Origin: an uncultured Mucispirillum sp.
GTDB lineage: Bacteria; Chrysiogenota; Deferribacteres; Deferribacterales; Mucispirillaceae
Direction of reading: 5' to 3'
NCBI GenBank assembly: GCA_937890655.1
Contig: CALADT010000067.1
Location: 1-8,422, forward strand
DNA length: 8,422 nucleotides
Shown: piece by piece, positions 1 through 6,139 of the stretch
Position numbering within the stretch: the stretch's first letter is position 1
Layout: each line of letters starts with the position of its first letter
Position numbers and translations under genes: made by a program
The notes under the pieces: model-generated
Told to the model about the DNA's origin: nothing
The model's database searches: none
What the model saw: only the letters and a program-made list of their open reading frames with translations

Positions 1-708
1 CTCCTCATATATAAACCGTTCATAAGCTGGATGACTTCTATTTATAATACTTTCAATATTTTCTTTTACTTCAGGAAAATGAAGTGTATATATAGCATCT
101 TGTATATTTGGATAGTTATATTTATCTAAAATATATGAAGGAATAGTTTCTTCTATACCTTTTAAACCTTTATCAATAGCAATTTTAACAGCTTTTCTGT
201 ATGTAGATAAATTTAGCCCAGTAGGAACAGAATAAACTCCTCTAACAGAACCAATCATATTTTGATCTATAATTTCTGGATGAAATATGGCATTCATACC
301 CTCATATGTTGTTAAAACACCATACATATAATAGTGCTTATCTTTATGTAAAATAGATAATGGATAATTATGGTTAAAATTAATCCATAAACATGTAAAA
401 TAACCATTATTATTTTGAAATACTGCTTTAAATAATGACTTACCTCGTGATGTTCTAATAATTGCACCACCATTATATGTTCCTTCCAAAACACATTTAT
501 CATCACTTAAAATATTAGGTATAAATATTTCATATCTATAAGGAAAAGACATAATAACATCTTTTACAGTATTGATTTTTAAACGTTCTAACCCTGCTTT
601 AGATTTATCGCCTATACCTACTAAAATATTTATCGGTTTTTGTATAAAAGAAAAAGCTGCCTGTTGTATTTTACTTTCATCTAGCAGCTTATGAGTATTA
701 TTATTCAA
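1..708 (-). CDS. recG: ATP-dependent DNA helicase RecG, N-terminal part (runs off left edge)
   Basis: RecG is a cytoplasmic superfamily 2 helicase that remodels stalled replication forks and Holliday junctions. The frame is open for 236 codons from 708 to the left edge. The translation shows the RecG N-terminal wedge region: a helix-hairpin-like segment at residues 29-60 (LVGIGDKSKAGLERL, then VKDVIMSFPYRYE), an OB-fold-like stretch to about residue 155, GVYSVPTGL at 157-165, YPNIQDAIYTLHFPE near 199-213 and HPAYERFIYEE at 226-236, which in the family lies just before the helicase motifs. Those motifs fall outside the window. An in-frame TAG at 718-720 limits the start. The first usable codon is TTG at 706-708, preceded by AGGA at 716-719 with 7 nt spacing; no in-frame ATG occurs until codon 53, inside the conserved region. 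It starts 15 nt after the cheW stop, so the two are probably co-transcribed. The family call is firm; the TTG start is inferred. Confidence 0.9.
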   Translation of the reverse strand, partial: MNNNTHKLLDESKIQQAAFSFIQKPINILVGIGDKSKAGLERLKINTVKDVIMSFPYRYEIFIPNILSDDKCVLEGTYNGGAIIRTSRGKSLFKAVFQNNNGYFTCLWINFNHNYPLSILHKDKHYYMYGVLTTYEGMNAIFHPEIIDQNMIGSVRGVYSVPTGLNLSTYRKAVKIAIDKGLKGIEETIPSYILDKYNYPNIQDAIYTLHFPEVKENIESIINRSHPAYERFIYEE

Positions 709-715
709 AAAAATA

Positions 716-719
716 TCCT
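716..719 (-). promoter_or_regulatory. Ribosome binding site deciding the recG TTG start
   Basis: AGGA on the minus strand lies 7 nt upstream of the TTG at 706-708 and just after the cheW stop codon. Because the in-frame TAG at 718-720 overlaps this site, translation of recG cannot begin further upstream. This makes the TTG the best start. Confidence 0.6.
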
Positions 720-723
720 AAAT

Positions 724-1176
724 TTATGATAAACTATCTAAAGCCATTTGTTCTTGTATAGAGAATACTTTTAGTATATCTAGAATGATTACCATACATT
801 TTGGAGTTCTAGCTACACCACTAATATAGTTATCAATAGTTGGAGAAGTTCCTGGTGCTTTATCAATTTTATCAACCTCAATTCTAATAACTTCTTCTAC
901 TTTATCCACTATTAAACCAATTCTTCTGCTTTGTATGCAGACTACAATAATACGAGTGGCTTCACTATTTGCGCTAACTCTTACATTTAATTTTTTACGC
1001 AAATCTACAATAGGTATAACTCTACCACGCATATTTATAATACCTTCTACAAAACCTGGTGCACGTGGAACAGGTGTGATTTCAACCATACGGATGATTT
1101 CTTCAACAGCCATAATGTCTATACCATAATGTTCTTGTGCAAGCATAAAACCTACGAATTGCCTTAATTCTGCCAT
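724..1176 (-). CDS. cheW: Chemotaxis coupling protein CheW
   Basis: CheW is a small cytoplasmic adaptor that links methyl-accepting chemoreceptors to the histidine kinase CheA in the signalling array. The 150-residue product is almost wholly a single CheW domain of usual length. Visible signatures are the N-terminal strand QFVGFMLAQEHYGIDI (6-21), the hallmark VPRAPGFVEGIINMRGRVIPIVDLR (36-60), IGLIVDKVEEVIRI (86-99) and the closing IDNYISGVARTPKCMVIILDILKVFS (114-139). There is no fused receiver domain, so it is CheW and not CheV. The ATG at 1174-1176 follows a GAGGA-type ribosome binding site. It is preceded by a 67-nt gap with a candidate promoter and followed 15 nt later by recG. No cheA or receptor gene is in the window. 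Its base composition is less A/T-extreme than that of the lipid genes, as expected for a conserved protein. Confidence 0.96.
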   Translation of the reverse strand: MAELRQFVGFMLAQEHYGIDIMAVEEIIRMVEITPVPRAPGFVEGIINMRGRVIPIVDLRKKLNVRVSANSEATRIIVVCIQSRRIGLIVDKVEEVIRIEVDKIDKAPGTSPTIDNYISGVARTPKCMVIILDILKVFSIQEQMALDSLS

Positions 1177-1209
1177 TATTATCCTCTTATTAAATGTTAA
1201 TGATTTATC

Positions 1210-1238
1210 ATATTATATTATTTTTAAAGATATTTCAA
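1210..1238 (-). promoter_or_regulatory. Candidate sigma-70 promoter for cheW-recG
   Basis: On the minus strand, TTGAAA at 1233-1238 and TAATAT at 1210-1215 are separated by 17 nt, the optimal spacing for a housekeeping promoter. An overlapping TATAAT at 1212-1217 would give a 15-nt spacer. Transcription would begin near 1203, leaving a leader of about 27 nt before cheW. This is the only gap of any size between genes, which supports a promoter here. The region is so A/T-rich that chance matches are likely. Confidence 0.4.
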
Positions 1239-1243
1239 GGGAT

Positions 1244-2095
1244 TTATTCTTTTGGAGATAAAAAATTAATAGCATCTTTTTTTACTGATATATAAGTGGA
1301 TCGGTTATCTAATTTTGTATATTCTCCATCAAGTTGACAAAATTTAACCCCATCAATTTTAAACATATCAGATGATATGTGGGTTCCACTAAACCCTCTC
1401 CAAAAAAATAAAGGTGTAAATGCTTTTAATAATGCTAACCTTCCTCTATGGTGCACTATAAAAGCATTAATCATATTTAACTTAATTTTACCAAGTTTAT
1501 ATGTGCCTGCATAAGAAGCAGCAACAGCAAAAACTCCATGATAAAAGCCCATTCGTTTACCATTATAATATAAAAACAAATGGTCATATTTTTCTGAAAA
1601 AAATGCAGGAAAGCCATATATTACATGCACTAAAGTTTTTAATGGTTTAAATTTAACTCCTTTTGTTTCAACAGTCCTTACAATAGTTGCATCAAACCCA
1701 AACCCTGCCATTAATAAAAATATTTTATTATCTATATAACCTGCTGGTATTTTTTTTATATGATTATATGTAAATTGTTTAGCAGCTTTTATAGGATTTC
1801 TACTAATACCATATTCTTTACAAAATACATTTACTGTCCCTAGTGGCAAAGCATAAAATAATTTATCAGTTCCAGCAACACCACGGGCAACTTCGTTTAT
1901 AATCCCATCGCCTCCTGCTGCAATAATTGTATCTGCATCACTTTGGGTTGCTAATATTTCCCCATGGCCTCTATATCCTGTTAAAGCAATAGTAACATTA
2001 TATGACTTATTTTCTATTATTTCTTTGATTTTTAATATTTTTTTATAATTAAATTTACCACTTGCAGGGTTAGCAATTAATAAAATATTATTCAT
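1244..2095 (-). CDS. Diacylglycerol kinase-family lipid kinase (YegS/DgkB/LCB5-like)
   Basis: The 283-residue product belongs to the soluble DAGK-catalytic-domain lipid kinases, which use ATP to phosphorylate diacylglycerol or related lipids at the inner face of the membrane. Visible motifs are NPASG (9-13) near the start, the nucleotide-binding GGDGIINEV (61-69), PLGTVNVFCKEYGI (84-97), GFGFDA (131-136) and the C-terminal LDGE (255-258), where the family has its acidic catalytic residue. The length is normal for the family. The common GGDGT motif reads GGDGI here. The ATG at 2093-2095 has AAGGA about 6 nt upstream, overlapping the mqnD stop codon, so the pair is probably co-transcribed. Standing downstream of mlaEFD, it could recycle diacylglycerol or shape phospholipid supply, but this is inferred from position. 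The exact lipid substrate cannot be told from sequence; sphingoid-base or other lipid kinase activity remains possible. Confidence 0.88.
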   Translation of the reverse strand: MNNILLIANPASGKFNYKKILKIKEIIENKSYNVTIALTGYRGHGEILATQSDADTIIAAGGDGIINEVARGVAGTDKLFYALPLGTVNVFCKEYGISRNPIKAAKQFTYNHIKKIPAGYIDNKIFLLMAGFGFDATIVRTVETKGVKFKPLKTLVHVIYGFPAFFSEKYDHLFLYYNGKRMGFYHGVFAVAASYAGTYKLGKIKLNMINAFIVHHRGRLALLKAFTPLFFWRGFSGTHISSDMFKIDGVKFCQLDGEYTKLDNRSTYISVKKDAINFLSPKE

Positions 2096-2104
2096 ATATT
2101 TTCC

Positions 2105-2902
2105 TTATACAAATACACTAGAATCAACATCTAAAAGTGTAGCTATTGCATTTACTGCTGGTTCTAAATTATATGAATATTTATTTACATATAAATCAAT
2201 ATGGGAACTCATAACAGTATTATCCATATCTTGTGCATAATTTTTACAATACAATAATGCTTCATCTTTGTGATTATAAGCATAATCAATACTATTTTGT
2301 ATTGATTTGTTTATTTTATCAGCTAATGAAATATAGTTTTTATGAATAGATATAAACCCTAATGGAATTGGTAAATTATATGTTTTTTCCCATTCTTCCC
2401 CAAGGTCAATGATTTTATGTAAGCCATAATTTTCAAAGGTAAACCTTCCTTCATGAATAACAAGTCCACCATCTACACTACCATTTGTAATAGCTGGCAT
2501 AATTTTATCAAACCTCATAATTTCAATATTTGATATACATTCAGGATAAAAGCGTTTCATTACCATAAAAGCAGTAGTGTTTTCCCCAGGAATAGCAATT
2601 TTTTTGCCTTTTAATTCATCCATACTATTATATTTTTTTGATAATATTAATGGGCCACAACCAAAACCTAATGCACCACCACATTTTAAAATTTTATAAT
2701 TATTCTTAATAAGTGGAAACACACCAAAAGATACTTTTATTACATCTTTTTCTTCATTTAAAGCCATATTATTACATAATTGAATATCTTCCATTACCAC
2801 ATTAAAATTAAATGGAACATCAATATCTCTACGTAACATTGCACCAAAAATAAAAGTGTCATTAGGACATGGAGAAATTGCTAAATTAATATTATCTGTC
2901 AT
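2105..2902 (-). CDS. mqnD: 1,4-dihydroxy-6-naphthoate synthase MqnD (futalosine menaquinone pathway)
   Basis: MqnD converts cyclic dehypoxanthinyl futalosine to 1,4-dihydroxy-6-naphthoate in the alternative (futalosine) route to menaquinone, in the cytoplasm. The 265-residue protein has the MqnA/MqnD periplasmic-binding-protein-like fold. Hallmarks are SPCPNDTFIFGA (10-21), SFGVFPLI (58-65), GGALGFGCGPLIL (75-87), IPGENTTAF (104-112), GGLVIHEGRFTF (145-156), with His150 matching the proposed catalytic histidine of Thermus MqnD, and LPIPLG (177-182). SPCPNDTF and IHE(x)RFT point to MqnD over MqnA. The ATG at 2900-2902 follows GGTGA at 2907-2911. The gap from mlaD is 16 nt; the lipid kinase begins 9 nt after its stop. 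No other mqn gene is in the window, so the rest of the pathway must lie elsewhere. It implies a menaquinone-based, probably anaerobic, respiratory chain. Confidence 0.95.
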   Translation of the reverse strand: MTDNINLAISPCPNDTFIFGAMLRRDIDVPFNFNVVMEDIQLCNNMALNEEKDVIKVSFGVFPLIKNNYKILKCGGALGFGCGPLILSKKYNSMDELKGKKIAIPGENTTAFMVMKRFYPECISNIEIMRFDKIMPAITNGSVDGGLVIHEGRFTFENYGLHKIIDLGEEWEKTYNLPIPLGFISIHKNYISLADKINKSIQNSIDYAYNHKDEALLYCKNYAQDMDNTVMSSHIDLYVNKYSYNLEPAVNAIATLLDVDSSVFV

Positions 2903-2918
2903 ATTTTCACCACTATAA

Positions 2919-4601
2919 TTAAAAAACTAAACTATCAAAAAATTCATCATTTTTCTGTTCTATAGATTTATTTTCTTTTATCTCTTCTTTTTTTATTTCT
3001 TTTATATCTTGTTCTATTTCATTATTAGCATTATTATTTTCTTCTTTTGTTTTTATTTCTTTATTACTATTATATTCATTATAAATTTTACTTTCTTCTT
3101 TTGCATCTTTTTTTCTATCTTCTGTTCTATTAGCAAGTTTACTTAATTCACTAGGTTTAAACCTAACACCAGCACCTACCATATACATACGGTTGGTATT
3201 TCCTATAATATCTTCTACACCTGCTTGAATAAACATTCCCTTATAAAAATGCCATCTTATAAAAGCCTTTGTATAAACATCCATACCATTACTATAAACA
3301 TTAAAATCATATGCTTCAAAAGAAATAGCTAAGTTATTATTTTTTAAAGGATAAATATCTGCACCTAATCCTAAAGTGTTATCAAAAACACCAAATCTTA
3401 AACCAAAAACATCATAAAAAATATGGCTATATTGAAGTGAAACTGCTAATTCTGAATTTTTAACTTTATTACCATAAATATCGTATTTATTGCTATTAGG
3501 ATCAATTACTGGCACATTAGATAACCCTATTAAATAAAAGTTCTTAGGGTCAGTATAAAATTGAGCTTGAACATAACCTCTACCTGTATTAACTGATTTT
3601 GCATCAAATAAATAATCAGCACCGATAGTTGTATACAGTGTCATTCTGTTATCATTATCACTATAATCATCCCCTAAAAATGATGATACTTTACTAACTA
3701 CATTTTTAATATCTTTTTTTGTTTCTTCATCATTAATAAGTAATCCTAAAGTCCCTTTTCCCTCATTAATATCTTTTGTGATATTTTCAATATCTTCCAT
3801 TGTAGAGTTTACTTTATCAGTTATTTCTTTTATATTTTGTAGGCTAGCATCAATATTACCTTGATTATTAGCCATTAATTTATCAACTGATTCTGTGAAG
3901 GCTTTTAAAGTTTTACTTATTTCTGTAATGTTTTCAATAGACGCATTAATATTATTTTCATTTTTGGAAATAATTTTCTCTATCATATCTGTCATATTTT
4001 TTGCATTATCAATAACTTCTTGAATATTTTTATCATTGGTTGCTACAATGTTTTTAACACTATCTGTAATATCTTTTAAATTTGCAATACTATCTTGTAA
4101 AGCATTTTTTGATGTATCTGTTGTTATTACTTCATTAAATGCTTTAAGCAAAGTTGTCATTTCCCCTGCTACATTATTTAATTTAATCATTACAGCATCT
4201 AAATTTGCAGAGCTTTGTCTTCCATCATATTCATAGTTATTTTGTAATGGAGCTTTTGATTGAATAGTAGGGTCAATCTCCAACTCTACAAATTTTTGTC
4301 CCACAAAACCAGACTGTTTTACATTAAAACGAACATTATCAGGTATTTCATATTCATGATAAATTAATACTTTTGATATAATTGCATTATTTTTCATGGA
4401 TACATCAGATACTTCCCCTACTTTTAACCCCTTATACATAATAGGTGTTCCTGCTCTAATACCTGTTGCATCATTTAAGTGAAAATAAACTGTTTTGCCA
4501 TCTTTTGAATTTAAGTCAAGGTTACCAAAAACTGCTGTTGTTAATGCAATCATAAAAAATCCTAAAACGACAAAAATTCCAACTTTTGTTTCCAAATTCA
4601 T
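2919..4601 (-). CDS. mlaD: MlaD-type MCE protein with helical stalk and C-terminal beta-barrel-like domain
   Basis: Substrate-binding MCE subunit of a lipid ABC transporter, 560 residues against about 180 in E. coli MlaD. In order: an uncleaved N-terminal membrane anchor (7-27); one MCE domain (about 36-112, with GIRAGTPIMYKGLKVGEV and SGFVGQKFVELEI); a long predicted helical/coiled-coil stalk (about 130-315) with repeated NxxNI motifs and the GKGTLGLLINDEE motif (281-293) common in long MCE proteins; a strand-rich region (about 319-481) with roughly ten alternating, aromatic-flanked strands ending in MVGAGVRF, like an outer-membrane beta-signal; then a Lys/Glu/Asn-rich tail (482-560). I infer that it spans the periplasm from inner to outer membrane, as described for Veillonella MlaD. 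The ATG at 4599-4601 follows AGGAAG at 4608-4613. The gene is 24 nt after mlaF and 16 nt before mqnD. The MCE call is firm; the barrel is inferred from strand pattern. Confidence 0.92.
   Translation of the reverse strand: MNLETKVGIFVVLGFFMIALTTAVFGNLDLNSKDGKTVYFHLNDATGIRAGTPIMYKGLKVGEVSDVSMKNNAIISKVLIYHEYEIPDNVRFNVKQSGFVGQKFVELEIDPTIQSKAPLQNNYEYDGRQSSANLDAVMIKLNNVAGEMTTLLKAFNEVITTDTSKNALQDSIANLKDITDSVKNIVATNDKNIQEVIDNAKNMTDMIEKIISKNENNINASIENITEISKTLKAFTESVDKLMANNQGNIDASLQNIKEITDKVNSTMEDIENITKDINEGKGTLGLLINDEETKKDIKNVVSKVSSFLGDDYSDNDNRMTLYTTIGADYLFDAKSVNTGRGYVQAQFYTDPKNFYLIGLSNVPVIDPNSNKYDIYGNKVKNSELAVSLQYSHIFYDVFGLRFGVFDNTLGLGADIYPLKNNNLAISFEAYDFNVYSNGMDVYTKAFIRWHFYKGMFIQAGVEDIIGNTNRMYMVGAGVRFKPSELSKLANRTEDRKKDAKEESKIYNEYNSNKEIKTKEENNNANNEIEQDIKEIKKEEIKENKSIEQKNDEFFDSLVF
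3816..4037 (-). repeat. Internal repeats in the MlaD helical stalk (three copies)
   Basis: Three related peptide motifs begin at residues 189 (NDKNIQEVIDNAKNMTD), 214 (NENNINASIENITEISK) and 246 (NQGNIDASLQNIKEITD). They share the pattern N-x-x-N-I-x-x-x-hydrophobic-x-N. The copies lie 25 and 32 residues apart, differing by exactly seven, as expected if the third spacer gained one coiled-coil heptad. This is a protein-level repeat inside mlaD; the DNA copies have diverged. Confidence 0.65.
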
Positions 4602-4625
4602 AGAAATCTTCCTATATAAAAAATA

Positions 4626-5372
4626 TTAAAAAACTTTTATTGGGCCATCTTTTGAGCCCGAAAAAAACTGTCTAACATATTCGTTATCAGTTTCTTTAAA
4701 ATATTCTGGTGTTCCATATTGTATAATTTTACCATTATAAAGCATACCTATATAATCAGCATTTTTTAAAACACTTGGTATATCATGAGAGATAACAATA
4801 GATGTAATATTTAACTCTTTTTGAGTAGTATAAATTAAATCATCTACCACATCCGTCATAATAGGGTCTAGCCCTGTTGTAGGTTCATCATACATCATAA
4901 TATCAGGTGATAATGCAATGGCTCTAGCAAGACCAACCCTTTTACGCATACCACCAGATAATTCCGAAGGATATCTATTATTAACACCAGATAAACCAAC
5001 TAACTTCAGTTTATCTGTAATAATATCCATCATTTCACTTTCGCTTAAATTCCTATGTTCTTTTAAAGGAAAAGCAACATTTTCATAAACAGTAAGCGAA
5101 TCAAATAAGGCAGCATTTTGAAATAACATACCAAATTTATACCTTATTTTTAAAAGCTGTTTTTTATTTGCAGTAGTAATATTTTCTCCATCAACATAAA
5201 TATTACCACTATCAGGTTTTATTAAACCCATTAACTGTTTAAGTAAAACACTTTTACCAGTCCCTGAAGGTCCAATAATATAAGTAATAGCACCCTTTTT
5301 AATTTCTAAATCTATACCTTTATGAACATCATGTCCACCAAAAGATTTATATAACTTATCAACTTTAATCAT
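4626..5372 (-). CDS. mlaF: Phospholipid ABC transporter ATPase MlaF
   Basis: Cytoplasmic ATPase that powers lipid movement through the MlaE permease. The 248-residue protein has all ABC motifs: Walker A GPSGTGKS (34-41), Q-loop Gln85 in MLFQNAALFDSLTVYENVAFPL, signature LSGGMRKR (138-145), Walker B with catalytic Glu in IMMYDEP (158-164), D-loop TTGLDP (165-170) and switch His196 (ISHD). The MRKR signature, the FQ(N/S)AALFDSLTV segment and a C-terminal extension after EYVRQFFSG (231-239) ending in GPI are typical of MlaF and not of amino-acid or metal importers. Its ATG at 5370-5372 overlaps the mlaE TGA in an ATGA arrangement, so the two are translationally coupled; mlaD follows after 24 nt. 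Nothing appears degraded, so the transporter should be active. Confidence 0.96.
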   Translation of the reverse strand: MIKVDKLYKSFGGHDVHKGIDLEIKKGAITYIIGPSGTGKSVLLKQLMGLIKPDSGNIYVDGENITTANKKQLLKIRYKFGMLFQNAALFDSLTVYENVAFPLKEHRNLSESEMMDIITDKLKLVGLSGVNNRYPSELSGGMRKRVGLARAIALSPDIMMYDEPTTGLDPIMTDVVDDLIYTTQKELNITSIVISHDIPSVLKNADYIGMLYNGKIIQYGTPEYFKETDNEYVRQFFSGSKDGPIKVF

Positions 5373-6139
5373 AATACTAATACCGATGTTAAAATATAAT
5401 CAAACATACAAATTAATACACTTGATTCCACAACAGAAACATTTGTTGATTTACCAACTCCTTCTGCACCATTTGATGTATTAAAACCATTATAACAGCT
5501 AACAATAACAACAATAATTCCAAAAACAAATGATTTTATAGAGCTATCTATTATATCATTTAAATTAGTATAAAGCACCATATTTTCGAAATAAATATGG
5601 GCTCCTACACCCATTATATGAACCACAACAATATAGCCACCAAAAGCACCAAAAATAATACATATAGCATTTAATAATGGCATAGAAAACATACCCGCAA
5701 GCATTCGTGGAACAGCTAAATAATGAACAGGGTCAACAGCCATTGCATCAAGAGCATCTATTTGTTCTGTAACTTTCATAGTGCCAAGTTCAGCAGTCAT
5801 AGCAGAACCAGCACGGGCAGCAACCATAATACCAGTTAAAACAGGCCCTAGTTCTAATATCATTGCCATAGCAATAAGGCCACTTGTCATTTCCCCTGCA
5901 CCAAAATTATTAAGTCCTTTATATGATTGTAAACTAAAAACCATTCCAGTAAATAAACCTGTAAGGATAATTATGGGAATAGATTTATAACCAATAAACT
6001 CTATTTGTTTTATGAAAAGCTTAAACCTAAAAGGTGGTTTAAAAACTCCTTTTACTGTTTCATAAAATAAAATAGACATCTTACCGGACATATGAATAAT
6101 TTCTAAAATAAATTTTCCAATAAACTCAAAAAATCTCAA
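5369..6139 (-). CDS. mlaE: Phospholipid ABC transporter permease MlaE
   Basis: Inner-membrane permease of the MlaEFD lipid transporter. With the start chosen here the product has 256 residues, close to E. coli MlaE (about 260). It shows an amphipathic N-terminal helix (RFFEFIGKFILE), the PPFRFKLFIKQIEFIG segment and several hydrophobic spans. The family core lies at residues 96-133: ELGPVLTGIMVAARAGSAMTAELG followed by EQIDALDAM. A C-terminal membrane span ends ILTSVLVL. I prefer the TTG at 6137-6139: AGAAGG sits 5 nt upstream, the resulting N-terminus matches MlaE homologues, and it overlaps alr by only 14 nt. An ATG at 6200-6202 would add 21 residues, read from within alr, behind a poorly spaced AGGA. 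The stop overlaps the mlaF start by 4 nt. No separate MlaB STAS-domain partner is encoded nearby. Confidence 0.93.
   Translation of the reverse strand: MRFFEFIGKFILEIIHMSGKMSILFYETVKGVFKPPFRFKLFIKQIEFIGYKSIPIIILTGLFTGMVFSLQSYKGLNNFGAGEMTSGLIAMAMILELGPVLTGIMVAARAGSAMTAELGTMKVTEQIDALDAMAVDPVHYLAVPRMLAGMFSMPLLNAICIIFGAFGGYIVVVHIMGVGAHIYFENMVLYTNLNDIIDSSIKSFVFGIIVVIVSCYNGFNTSNGAEGVGKSTNVSVVESSVLICMFDYILTSVLVL

Noticed and set aside
312..506. 64-codon minus-strand frame
   Set aside because: It lies within the recG coding region in another frame; the recG translation matches a known family and this one is low complexity.
935..1129. Plus-strand frame opposite cheW
   Set aside because: Antisense shadow of a well-conserved CheW gene, with no ribosome binding site or recognisable family.
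1201..1210. Short palindrome TGATTTATCA before cheW, considered as an FNR/CRP-type operator
   Set aside because: The half-sites TGAT and ATCA are separated by 2 nt, whereas FNR boxes need 4 nt; likely chance in A/T-rich DNA.
1177..1243. Possible terminator between the lipid kinase and cheW
   Set aside because: No stable G/C stem followed by a T-run is visible; only weak A/T pairings.
2941..3125. T-rich tracts in the mlaD 3' end as phase-variable homopolymers
   Set aside because: The longest runs are only about 7 nt and reflect Lys/Glu/Asn codons; too short to argue for phase variation.
4036..4236. Plus-strand frame opposite mlaD
   Set aside because: Antisense shadow of the MlaD stalk region; composition only mirrors the sense strand.
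5781..5990. Plus-strand frame opposite mlaE
   Set aside because: Antisense shadow of the conserved MlaE core; its product resembles no known protein.
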